Below, in pieces: positions 44,287 through 52,117 of a stretch of DNA of 64,000 nt. This DNA comes from a virus. The stretch's first letter is position 1; each line of letters opens with the position of its first letter. A model generated the notes under the pieces. That model was not told the DNA's origin and ran no database searches. It worked only from the letters and a program-made list of their open reading frames with translations. Location: positions 1 through 64,000 of IMG/VR virus record IMGVR_UViG_3300043775_002552; one strand, 5' to 3'. A program made the translations under genes and the position numbers.

Positions 44287-45141
44287 ATGGCAAATTCAGT
44301 ATTAGATTCAGTACTTGCGCAGTACGAAAAGAATTCAAATCCTACGGGAAACTCAACACCAAGAATGTCTGAACAAGACAGATTAAAAAGGTATTTCACA
44401 ACCCTTTTAGGTAAAAACGAAAAATCAGGACAAAAAAGAGTTAGAATCCTACCAACTAAAGACGGATCATCACCATTTGTTGAAGTATGGTATCACGAAG
44501 TTTTGGTTGATGGTAAATGGCAAAAACTTTATGATCCGGGAAAAAACGACGGAGAAAGATCACCACTTAATGAAGTTTATGAAGAACTTATGTCAACAGG
44601 TAAAGACAGTGATAAAAAGTTGGCGTCTGAATACAGATCAAGATTGTTTTATATTGTAAAATTAGTTGACCGTGACAACGAACAAGACGGACCTAAGTTT
44701 TGGCGTTTTAAACACAACTATAAGCAAGAAGGTATCTTGGATAAGATCCTACCTATTTGGAAAGCTAAAGGAAATGTAACAGACGCTGAAAATGGTAGAG
44801 ACCTTATCATTGAATTATCAAAGGCAAAAACACCACAAGGTAAAGAGTACACAGTTGTTCAAACTATTATGTATGACGATCCCGCACCACTACACACTGA
44901 CAATGGTCAAATGAAAGAGTGGGTGGGCGATGAAACAACTTGGAATGATGTTTACGCTAAAAAACCTGTAGAATATTTAGAGGCAATTGCAAGTGGACAA
45001 ACACCAATTTGGAACTCTGAACTTAAAAAGTATGTTTATGGTGAAAACGCTGAAATTTCTTTAGGTGGATCTAAAACTGAAGAATTGGTAATTGTTGACC
45101 CACAGGCTAACGACGAGGCAGACGAGGAACTTCCTTTCTAA
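44287..45141 (+). CDS. Single-stranded DNA-binding protein (T4 gp32-like)
   Basis: 284 aa. The layout is that of T4-like gp32: a basic N-terminal region with RMSEQDRLKRYFTTLLGKNE, an OB-fold core (RVRILPTKDGSSPFVEVWYH, FYIVKLVDRDNEQDGPKFWR) and an acidic tail (DPQANDEADEELPF). The zinc-binding Cys/His cluster of T4 gp32 is not visible. The C-terminal EELPF resembles the DIPF tip that bacterial SSB uses to recruit partners. It covers ssDNA at the fork and works with UvsX, helicase and polymerase. First gene of an operon running to about 51.6 kb. Confidence 0.8.
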   Translation: MANSVLDSVLAQYEKNSNPTGNSTPRMSEQDRLKRYFTTLLGKNEKSGQKRVRILPTKDGSSPFVEVWYHEVLVDGKWQKLYDPGKNDGERSPLNEVYEELMSTGKDSDKKLASEYRSRLFYIVKLVDRDNEQDGPKFWRFKHNYKQEGILDKILPIWKAKGNVTDAENGRDLIIELSKAKTPQGKEYTVVQTIMYDDPAPLHTDNGQMKEWVGDETTWNDVYAKKPVEYLEAIASGQTPIWNSELKKYVYGENAEISLGGSKTEELVIVDPQANDEADEELPF

Positions 45142-45151
45142 AAAAAACATT

Positions 45152-45182
45152 TGGGCATTGAGTTGATTAATGCCCATTTTTT
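45152..45182 (+). terminator. Terminator after SSB
   Basis: TGGGCATT (45152-45159) pairs with AATGCCCA (45169-45176), then a six-T run. Likely partial read-through allows less expression of the downstream genes than of SSB, a sensible arrangement for a stoichiometric protein. Confidence 0.8.
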
Positions 45183-45205
45183 ATTTAATTTTTTAAAAAA
45201 ACAAT

Positions 45206-45502
45206 ATGAATAAAATATCAGAAAAAATGTATGAAGCATTGATCTTAAAATATAGATCAGAAATGGCGGAAGCCGAAGCAACACTTCTTGTTTATTTTAA
45301 CAACCCTGTGGGTATTGGAGAACACCCACAACATTTGGAAGAAATGGATAAAATGGTTGAAAAAATGACAACAGCTAAAGATAAACTTGATATGCTTGAA
45401 ACAGTATATAGGTATAACCTTAAAAAGGATAGTGAGTTTTTGGTTACCGAAGATATGTTGAAAATAATTAACGAACAAAACAGAGAAGAAAATGGCAATT
45501 AA
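45206..45502 (+). CDS. Helical hypothetical protein ahead of uvsX
   Basis: 98 aa, mostly charged helix (KYRSEMAEAEATLLVYF, EEMDKMVEKMTTAKDKLDML). The 11-nt overlap with uvsX suggests coupling and a role in recombination or replication. No family recognised. Confidence 0.6.
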   Translation: MNKISEKMYEALILKYRSEMAEAEATLLVYFNNPVGIGEHPQHLEEMDKMVEKMTTAKDKLDMLETVYRYNLKKDSEFLVTEDMLKIINEQNREENGN

Positions 45503-46499
45503 GAAGAGTGACTTCGGTTCATTAAAAAAGAAATTCTCCACATCGGCAAAATATAAACCACAAAGATTTTTTGATCTTGGTGAACCATTTTTGGATGCGG
45601 TTGGTCTTCCGGGACCTGCGATGGGACATATAAATATGTTTCTTGGACATTCAGATACGGGTAAGACAACGGCACTTGTAAAAACGGCAGTTGACGCGCA
45701 AAAGAAAGGTATTCTACCTGTGTTTATTATTACAGAACAAAAATGGAGTTTTGAACATGCCAAACTTATGGGTTTTGAATGTGAAGAAGTTGTTGATACA
45801 GAAACTGGTGAATTAGAGTGGGATGGCTTTTACATCTTTAATAATAACTTTGATTACATTGAACAAATTACAGATTACATTAATGAATTATTAGATGCTC
45901 AAGAAAAAGGTGATTTAGATTATTCATTATGTATTATGTGGGATTCTGTTGGATCCGTACCTTGTAAAATGACTTATGAAGGTAAAGGTGGAAAACAACA
46001 CAATGCTAGTGTTTTAGCGGACAAAATTGGTATGGGAATCAACCAAAGAATATCGGGATCACGTAAATCTGATTCTAAATTTGAAAACACCCTGATCATT
46101 GTTAATCAGCCTTGGGTGGAATTACCTGACAATCCTTTTGGACAACCAAAGATTAAGGCAAAAGGTGGTGAAGCAATTTGGTTAAACTCATCATTGGTAT
46201 TTTTATTTGGAAATCAAAAAGGTGCTGGCACAACTAAGATTACCGCAACAAAAGACAAACGAACAGTTAAGTTTGCATCAAGAACAAAAGTGTCTGTAAT
46301 GAAAAATCACATTAACGGACTTGGGTTTGAAGATGGTAAGATCATTGTAACACCACACGGGTTTTTGCCGGGTAAAGAAGCTGCTGAAGAAAAGGTATCA
46401 ATTGAACAATACAAAAAAGATTATGCCGAATATTGGAAAGAAATTATTGGAGTTGACGGTGACTTTGATTTGAAAGCGGAAAAAGAAGAAGTTGAGTAG
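45492..46499 (+). CDS. uvsX: UvsX/RecA-like recombinase
   Basis: 335 aa. LGHSDTGKTTALV (Walker A, about residues 51-60), LCIMWDSVGSVP (Walker B, about 146-155) and IIVNQPWVELPDNPFGQPK (loop 2 region) place it in the RecA/UvsX family. GHINMFLGHSD and the MGxGxNQRISGS-type region are typical of T4-like UvsX. It catalyses strand exchange for recombination-dependent replication and repair. It starts within the end of the preceding small gene. Length is slightly below T4 UvsX (about 390). Confidence 0.92.
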   Translation: MAIKKSDFGSLKKKFSTSAKYKPQRFFDLGEPFLDAVGLPGPAMGHINMFLGHSDTGKTTALVKTAVDAQKKGILPVFIITEQKWSFEHAKLMGFECEEVVDTETGELEWDGFYIFNNNFDYIEQITDYINELLDAQEKGDLDYSLCIMWDSVGSVPCKMTYEGKGGKQHNASVLADKIGMGINQRISGSRKSDSKFENTLIIVNQPWVELPDNPFGQPKIKAKGGEAIWLNSSLVFLFGNQKGAGTTKITATKDKRTVKFASRTKVSVMKNHINGLGFEDGKIIVTPHGFLPGKEAAEEKVSIEQYKKDYAEYWKEIIGVDGDFDLKAEKEEVE

Positions 46500-46520
46500 A
46501 AACCTTATAAGAAAAAATTA

Positions 46521-47531
46521 ATGACTAAAACTTTATTAGTCGATGGGAACAATTTATTAAAAATTGGATTTCACGGAGTTAAAGATTATTTTAATGGAAC
46601 GGAGCATGTGGGTGGTATTTGGCACTTTTTAAATACCATCCGCAAGTTTTTAGAAGAAACCAATTATAATAAGGTTGTGGTCTTTTGGGATGGAGAATTA
46701 TCAACCGCACAAAGAAGAGTCCTGTACCCAAAATACAAACTTAACAGAAAAGGGGTAACTGAAGATTTTAAAGAAGAATCATTTGGTAAACAAAAACAAC
46801 GGGTTAAACAATATTTGGAAGAAATGTTTGTTAGACAAGTTGAGTTTGAAAATTCAGAAGCTGACGACCTAATCGCATATTATTGCAAAATTTCAAAAAA
46901 CGAACACAAAACAATTTTTAGTGGTGATAGAGACCTTACACAACTTATTTCTGAAGATGTGACCATCTATTCGCCAAACACAAAAAAGTACTATAAGAAC
47001 GGAGATAAGATCAAATTAAAAGAAATTGAAATTCCCCATTATAATGTAAAGACCTATAAAATAATAGCCGGTGATATGTCGGATAATATTGATGGTATAT
47101 ATTATTTGGGTGAGAAAACAATAGTTAAATTATTTCCTGAGATACTTGAAAAAGAAATATCTTTTGACGATATTTTAAAAAAGGGTGAAGAACTATTAAA
47201 AGAACAAAAAGATAATGTAGCCTTGAAAAATCTTCTTACTGGTAAAACTAAAGAAGGGATATTTGGAGAAGAATTCTTTGTCATTAACAAAAAAATCGTA
47301 GATTTGTCCGAACCACTAATTAGTGACGAGGGAAAAGAATTGGTTGAACTATATTACTCTGAGTCATTGGATCCTGACGGAAGAGGGTATAAGAATCTGA
47401 TTAAAATGATGATGGAGGATGGACTTTTTAAATATCTACCTAAAAGTGATGATCAGTGGGTTTATTTTTTAAGACCATTTTTAAAGTTAACAAGAAAAGA
47501 AAAATCAAAATTTAAAAACAAAAAAGTATGA
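46521..47531 (+). CDS. 5'-3' exonuclease/flap endonuclease (T4 RNase H-like)
   Basis: 336 aa. FEN/PIN motifs are complete: LLVDGNNLL (first Asp), VVFWDGEL, ENSEADDLIAYY (acidic pair), FSGDRDLTQLISEDV and GDMSDNIDGI with the helix-hairpin-helix region. These acidic residues bind the two metal ions. It removes RNA primers and flaps during lagging-strand maturation. It overlaps the next gene by 4 nt (ATGA). Confidence 0.9.
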   Translation: MTKTLLVDGNNLLKIGFHGVKDYFNGTEHVGGIWHFLNTIRKFLEETNYNKVVVFWDGELSTAQRRVLYPKYKLNRKGVTEDFKEESFGKQKQRVKQYLEEMFVRQVEFENSEADDLIAYYCKISKNEHKTIFSGDRDLTQLISEDVTIYSPNTKKYYKNGDKIKLKEIEIPHYNVKTYKIIAGDMSDNIDGIYYLGEKTIVKLFPEILEKEISFDDILKKGEELLKEQKDNVALKNLLTGKTKEGIFGEEFFVINKKIVDLSEPLISDEGKELVELYYSESLDPDGRGYKNLIKMMMEDGLFKYLPKSDDQWVYFLRPFLKLTRKEKSKFKNKKV

Positions 47532-47980
47532 AAGAACAAAATGACGTAACAAAGGTTGAATTTTTGATCACATTAAATGATAATTTTGTGGTACAAAGAT
47601 TTTTCAATGTTAAAGGGTATAACCCAAACGTTAAAAATAGTGTTGATCTTTATGATTTGATGTGTGAGATATCAAATGACGTAAAAAGGATATTAAGAAA
47701 CAAAACGGTAGATTACATGCTGGATAATCAATATGTAATTGAGTCAGACCCTACGGCTCTTGAAACCTCAAATACTGATGGTCCAGAGCTATTTAACATT
47801 TATTTAAAGGCCGAAAATGAGACAATTTATCATAGAGTGATTGATGCCAAGTTATACCCGCCAAAGATAAGATACACTCTGGATACCCGCCCAATCCTAA
47901 AATCGGTATTGAAGAACCTAACTGACATTTTGTCAGAGAAAAAAATTACTACAAAATATCTTGAATATACACTAGCTTAA
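47528..47980 (+). CDS. Hypothetical protein of the replication operon
   Basis: 150 aa, soluble. Features: NDVTKVEFLITLNDNFVVQR, a helix NSVDLYDLMCEISNDVKRIL and DTRPILKSVLKNLTDIL near the C-terminus. No family recognised. ATGA overlap with the nuclease gene implies translational coupling, so a replication or nucleotide role is plausible. Confidence 0.6.
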   Translation: MKEQNDVTKVEFLITLNDNFVVQRFFNVKGYNPNVKNSVDLYDLMCEISNDVKRILRNKTVDYMLDNQYVIESDPTALETSNTDGPELFNIYLKAENETIYHRVIDAKLYPPKIRYTLDTRPILKSVLKNLTDILSEKKITTKYLEYTLA

Positions 47981-47983
47981 AGA

Positions 47984-47991
47984 TATTTATT
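47984..47991 (+). promoter_or_regulatory. TATTTATT motif variant upstream of helicase
   Basis: TATTTATT 27 nt before the helicase ATG. May be fortuitous because the gene is inside the early operon. Confidence 0.3.
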
Positions 47992-48018
47992 AAAAACAGG
48001 AAACAAACTTAAAACTAT

Positions 48019-49398
48019 ATGTCAGACAAGAAAAATTTCGGTTATTTAGGGAACACATTTCAGATCCAATTACTTAACAATATTATACTTTACAAAGATT
48101 TCTCAAACACAATTATTGATGTAATTGACCCTCACTATTTTGATAACCAATACTTTCGTCTGATTTGTCAAATGATTAAAGAGTATTATACAAAGTACGA
48201 ACACACACCTACTTTTGATACTTTAGAACAACTCGCAAAATCTGAGATTACATCACCTATGGCACAAAAAAGTGTCTTGGATATGGTAGAACAAATTAAA
48301 TCAACTCCTGATGATGGGTATGAGTTTGTTCAAGAAAAATCATTAAAATTTTGTAAACAACAAGAACTTCAAAAAGTAATGGGTAAGGCTCAAAAAATCA
48401 TTGACAAAGGTGATTTTGAAAGTTATGACAGATTGGAAGAAATGGTTAGAGGCGCACTTCAAGTTGGGGAAGTGGATAAAGGGACTAACGATGTGTTTTA
48501 CGATTTAGACGAAGTATTAAATGAAGATTATAGACACCCAATTCCAATTGGGGTTGCAGGAATTGACAATCTACTTAAAGGTGGTTTGGCGAAAGGAGAG
48601 ATAGGAGTAATATTAGCACCAACAGGGGTTGGAAAAAGTACGTTTACAACAAAGATCGCAAACCACGCTTTTAATTTAGGTTACAATGTTTTACAGATTT
48701 TCTTTGAAGACAACCCAAAAATTATTCAAAGAAAACATTTTACTTTATGGACAGGAATTGCACCTGACGATTTATCAGACCATAAAGATGAGGTAATGGA
48801 AACGGTTAAACAAATTCAAAAACAAAGAAAAAACAAATTAATTTTGAAAAAATTACCGTCTGATACCGTAACAATGAATCAAATAAAAAATCAGGTAAGA
48901 AAAATGATTGCGGATGGGACAAGAATTGATATGATTATTTTGGATTATATTGATTGTGTCGTTCCTGACAAAATGCTTGGAGATGAATGGAAGAGTGAGG
49001 GATCTGTTATGAGATCATTTGAAGCTCTATGTCACGAATTAAATATTGCCGGATGGACAGCAACACAAGGTAACAGAAACTCTATATCTTCTGAAGTTGT
49101 AACAACCGATCAAATGGGTGGATCCATTAAAAAAGCACAAGTAGGTCACGTTATCATTACTGTCGCGAAATCATTACAACAAAAAGAAATGAATTTAGCA
49201 ACTATTGCGATTACAAAATCAAGAATTGGAAAAGATGGTATCATCTTTGAAAATTGTAAATTTGACAACGGAATGTTAGAAATTGACACGGAACAAAGTG
49301 TTACATTTTTAGGGCATGAAGAGCAAAAAGAAGAAAAAAATCGTAATAGAATCAAAGAACTTCTTGAACAAAGAAGACAAAGAGAAAATCAAGTTTAA
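48019..49398 (+). CDS. DnaB-type replicative helicase (T4 gp41-like)
   Basis: 459 aa. The N-terminal helical region is followed by PIPIGVAGIDNLLKGGLAKG and the Walker A APTGVGKST (about residues 200-208). MIILDYIDCV (about 306-315) is Walker B, and the Q of WTATQGNR fits the DnaB H3/H4 motif. Ring-shaped 5'-3' helicase that unwinds DNA ahead of the polymerase. Primase activity is not encoded in this gene and no primase was found in the window. Confidence 0.92.
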   Translation: MSDKKNFGYLGNTFQIQLLNNIILYKDFSNTIIDVIDPHYFDNQYFRLICQMIKEYYTKYEHTPTFDTLEQLAKSEITSPMAQKSVLDMVEQIKSTPDDGYEFVQEKSLKFCKQQELQKVMGKAQKIIDKGDFESYDRLEEMVRGALQVGEVDKGTNDVFYDLDEVLNEDYRHPIPIGVAGIDNLLKGGLAKGEIGVILAPTGVGKSTFTTKIANHAFNLGYNVLQIFFEDNPKIIQRKHFTLWTGIAPDDLSDHKDEVMETVKQIQKQRKNKLILKKLPSDTVTMNQIKNQVRKMIADGTRIDMIILDYIDCVVPDKMLGDEWKSEGSVMRSFEALCHELNIAGWTATQGNRNSISSEVVTTDQMGGSIKKAQVGHVIITVAKSLQQKEMNLATIAITKSRIGKDGIIFENCKFDNGMLEIDTEQSVTFLGHEEQKEEKNRNRIKELLEQRRQRENQV

Positions 49399-49425
49399 CA
49401 AATAAATTTAATAAATTAATACAAA

Positions 49426-51285
49426 ATGGATATTTCGCAAAAAATATTAAGTGACATCACTGTCTTTATGAAATACGCTAAGTTTCAACCTGAATTGAAC
49501 AGAAGAGAGACTTGGGAGGAGTTGGTTACTCGTAATAAAGAAATGCACCAAAAGAAATACCCTCAAATTAAAAATGAGATTGAGGAAGTATATAAAATGG
49601 TGTATGACAAAAAAGTTTTACCGTCAATGAGATCGTTACAATTTGGTGGAAAACCAATTGAGATTTCACCAAACAGAATTTACAATTGTGCGTATATGCC
49701 AATTGATCACGTAGATGCATTTTCTGAAACAATGTTTCTTTTATTAGGTGGTACGGGTGTTGGTTATTCAGTTCAAAAACATCACGTTGAAAAATTGCCA
49801 GACATTAAAAAACCAAATGCTGAAAGAACAAGACGTTATCTAATTGGAGATTCTATTGAAGGATGGGCAGATGCGATCAAAGTACTTATGGAGTCTTATT
49901 TAGGGTACAAATCATCAACACCTATTTTTGATTTTTCAGATATTAGACACAAGGGGGCAAATCTTGTAACATCAGGAGGAAAGGCGCCGGGTCCCCAACC
50001 ATTAAAAGATTGTATTCATAACATTACAAAAGTGTTGGATAACAAAAAAGATGGTGAAAAATTAACACCAATTGAAACTCACGATATCGTATGCCATGTT
50101 GCTGATGCGGTACTAGCGGGTGGTATTAGAAGAGCTGCACTTATTTCATTATTCTCTGCCGACGATGAAGAAATGATTTCTTGTAAATCTGGATCTTGGT
50201 GGGAACAAAACCCACAAAGAGGTAGAGCAAATAACTCAGCAGTACTTCTTCGTCACAAAATCACAAAAGAATTCTTTATGGGTCTTTGGAAACGTATTGA
50301 ACTTTCAGGAGCAGGAGAGCCAGGAATCTACTTATCTAACGATAAAGATTGGGGAACAAACCCTTGTTGTGAGATTGCACTTAGACCTTTCCAATTCTGT
50401 AACTTGTGTGAGGTTAATGCTTCTGATATTGAATCACAAGAAGATTTTGACGCAAGAGTTAAGGCAGCATCATTCATCGGTACACTACAGGCGGGATATA
50501 CTGACTTCCATTATTTAAGAGATATTTGGAAAAGAACAACTGAAAAAGACGCACTTATCGGTGTAGGTATGACAGGAATTGGTTCAGGTGTTGTACTTGG
50601 TTATGATATGAAAAAGGCGGCTAAAGCAGTTAAAGAAGAAAATGAAAGAGTTGCTGGTCTTATTGGAATTAACAAATCTGCAAGAACAACAACAGTTAAA
50701 CCATCAGGTACTTCATCATTGGTATTGGGTACGTCATCAGGAATCCACGCATGGCATAATGATTACTACTTAAGAAGAATACGTGTTGGTAAAAATGAAT
50801 CAATCTACTCTTATCTTGCAATTTACCATCCTGAACTTATTGAAGATGAGTTTTTCCGTCCTCATGATACTGCGGTAATTACAATCCCACAAAAGGCACC
50901 TGAAGGGTCTATTGTTAGACACGAGTCAGTATTCCAAATGTTGGAACGAGTTAAAAAAGTATCTCAAGAATGGATTAAGTCTGGTCATAGAAATGGTCAA
51001 AATACCCACAACGTATCTGCAACTGTTTCAATTAAAGAAGACGAATGGGATCTAGTTGGTGATTGGATGTGGAATAACAGAGATTTTTATAACGGACTTT
51101 CAGTATTACCATATAATGGAGGGACATATACACAAGCACCTTTTGAAGATTGTACAAAAGAAGACTTTGAAAAATTGGTTAAAACATTAACAGATGTTGA
51201 TCTTACAAAAGTTATTGAGTTACAAGATAATACCGATTTAAGAGGTGAAGCTGCGTGTGCGGGAGGTGCTTGTGAAATAGTATAG
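49426..51285 (+). CDS. Class II (adenosylcobalamin-dependent) ribonucleotide reductase
   Basis: 619 aa. PSMRSLQFGGKPIE and NRIYNCAYMP (C88) start the catalytic barrel. TNPCCEIAL carries the thiyl Cys314 and Glu316, with Asn312, and QFCNLCEVN gives Cys325 as the redox partner. The C-terminal CAGGAC (C611, C616) is the mobile disulfide pair. FLLLGGTGVGYSVQ and VKPSGTSSLVLGTSSGIHAW are family signatures. The pattern fits the monomeric RTPR group, though at 619 aa it is shorter than the ~740-aa Lactobacillus enzyme. No N-terminal ATP-cone is apparent. It supplies dNTPs and needs host or environmental cobalamin. Confidence 0.88.
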   Translation: MDISQKILSDITVFMKYAKFQPELNRRETWEELVTRNKEMHQKKYPQIKNEIEEVYKMVYDKKVLPSMRSLQFGGKPIEISPNRIYNCAYMPIDHVDAFSETMFLLLGGTGVGYSVQKHHVEKLPDIKKPNAERTRRYLIGDSIEGWADAIKVLMESYLGYKSSTPIFDFSDIRHKGANLVTSGGKAPGPQPLKDCIHNITKVLDNKKDGEKLTPIETHDIVCHVADAVLAGGIRRAALISLFSADDEEMISCKSGSWWEQNPQRGRANNSAVLLRHKITKEFFMGLWKRIELSGAGEPGIYLSNDKDWGTNPCCEIALRPFQFCNLCEVNASDIESQEDFDARVKAASFIGTLQAGYTDFHYLRDIWKRTTEKDALIGVGMTGIGSGVVLGYDMKKAAKAVKEENERVAGLIGINKSARTTTVKPSGTSSLVLGTSSGIHAWHNDYYLRRIRVGKNESIYSYLAIYHPELIEDEFFRPHDTAVITIPQKAPEGSIVRHESVFQMLERVKKVSQEWIKSGHRNGQNTHNVSATVSIKEDEWDLVGDWMWNNRDFYNGLSVLPYNGGTYTQAPFEDCTKEDFEKLVKTLTDVDLTKVIELQDNTDLRGEAACAGGACEIV

Positions 51286-51288
51286 GTT

Positions 51289-51369
51289 ATGAAAGTACAA
51301 TGGGGAAATAATATAACGCTAACATACCAAGTTTTGTTAGCGTTCTATAACCAAAGAAAAACAAACTAA
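51289..51369 (+). CDS. Possible 26-aa mini-ORF
   Basis: ATG at 51289 to TAA at 51367-51369 (MKVQWGNNITLTYQVLLAFY and six more residues). It fills the 85-nt gap between the reductase and the DUF5522 gene almost exactly and contains the hairpin at 51315-51344. It could be a real small protein or a chance ORF within a regulatory RNA. Confidence 0.25.
   Translation: MKVQWGNNITLTYQVLLAFYNQRKTN
51315..51344 (+). other. 9-bp inverted-repeat hairpin between RNR and DUF5522
   Basis: AACGCTAAC (51315-51323) and GTTAGCGTT (51336-51344) are perfectly complementary with a 12-nt loop. No T-run follows. Candidate regulatory RNA structure. Confidence 0.6.
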
Positions 51370-51370
51370 A

Positions 51371-51592
51371 ATGAATGTAAATGCATCAAAAGATTGGGTA
51401 CAAGAGTTATTTGTGAGGGAGTTTATGTCACCAAAACTCCTTCCAACTGACTTTTATTATGATAGGGATGGTCGTATGGTTATGACTGAATCATATCATA
51501 AAAGACGAGGAAGATGTTGTGGAAATGGATGTTTACATTGTCCGTATGAACCAAAACATGAAAGAGGAACAACTAAATTAGAAAATCACTGA
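51371..51592 (+). CDS. DUF5522 Cys-rich small protein
   Basis: 73 aa. Core KRRGRCCGNGCLHCPYEP matches DUF5522: R-G-x-C-C-G-x-G-C-x-H-C-P-Y, with four Cys that may bind a metal or cluster. Upstream half: PTDFYYDRDGRMVMTESYHK. DUF5522 is typical of Bacteroidetes chromosomes. Function unknown. Its stop codon lies inside the terminator stem. Confidence 0.85.
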   Translation: MNVNASKDWVQELFVREFMSPKLLPTDFYYDRDGRMVMTESYHKRRGRCCGNGCLHCPYEPKHERGTTKLENH

Positions 51593-51611
51593 GAAATCAG
51601 TGATTTTTTTT
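51583..51611 (+). terminator. GAAA-loop terminator ending replication operon
   Basis: AAATCACTGA (51583-51592), GAAA loop, TCAGTGATTT (51597-51606), T-run to 51611. Confidence 0.9.
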
Positions 51612-51636
51612 ATTTATATAAAATATCATAAGAATA

Positions 51637-51644
51637 TATTTATG
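51637..51644 (+). promoter_or_regulatory. TATTTATG motif, 4 nt before ATG of gp25-like gene
   Basis: TATTTATG, TTAT, ATG (51649). A perfect TATTTATA copy is also present at 51611-51618, 30 nt upstream of the ATG. Confidence 0.5.
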
Positions 51645-51648
51645 TTAT

Positions 51649-52113
51649 ATGGCAAATGGTGTGACTTTTGGAATTATTTACCCTTTTAGGGAAACTACTA
51701 AGGGTACGTATTTTAAGTTATCTGAATTTCCTTCTGATGAAATAAGAAGTAATTTACTTCATTTAATTTTAACAAGAAGGGGTAGTAGGTATTATTTACC
51801 TGACTTTGGAACAAGAATATATGAATATATATTTGAACCATTGGATGGATTGACTTTTGAGTCAATAAAATCCGAAATTGAAGAACAAGTAAATAAGTTT
51901 ATTCCAAATGTTACTATAAATAACATAACGGTAGAGCCATATATTGATAGTGAAGAAGCGGAAGGTAAAATTAATACTGATCTTTTAGGTACTGCAGATA
52001 TCTATAAAATCCCTGGTTTAGCCACTCAAGAATATACTGCTAAACTAAAAATTGATTATACTGATAATACAAATGGTTTTGGATCAAGTCAATTTATAAT
52101 AATTAACATTTAA
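51649..52113 (+). CDS. Baseplate wedge protein (T4 gp25-like)
   Basis: 154 aa. SNLLHLILTRRGSRYYLPDF followed by GTRIYEYIFEPLDGLTFESI is the GPW/gp25 signature (L-L-x-T-x-x-G-x-R-x-x-x-P-x-F-G-T-x-I-x-x-x-x-F-E/D). NVTINNITVEPY and the C-terminal beta-strands complete the fold. gp25 starts sheath polymerisation on the baseplate. Four nt upstream of the gp6-like gene. Confidence 0.9.
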   Translation: MANGVTFGIIYPFRETTKGTYFKLSEFPSDEIRSNLLHLILTRRGSRYYLPDFGTRIYEYIFEPLDGLTFESIKSEIEEQVNKFIPNVTINNITVEPYIDSEEAEGKINTDLLGTADIYKIPGLATQEYTAKLKIDYTDNTNGFGSSQFIIINI

Positions 52114-52117
52114 AAAA

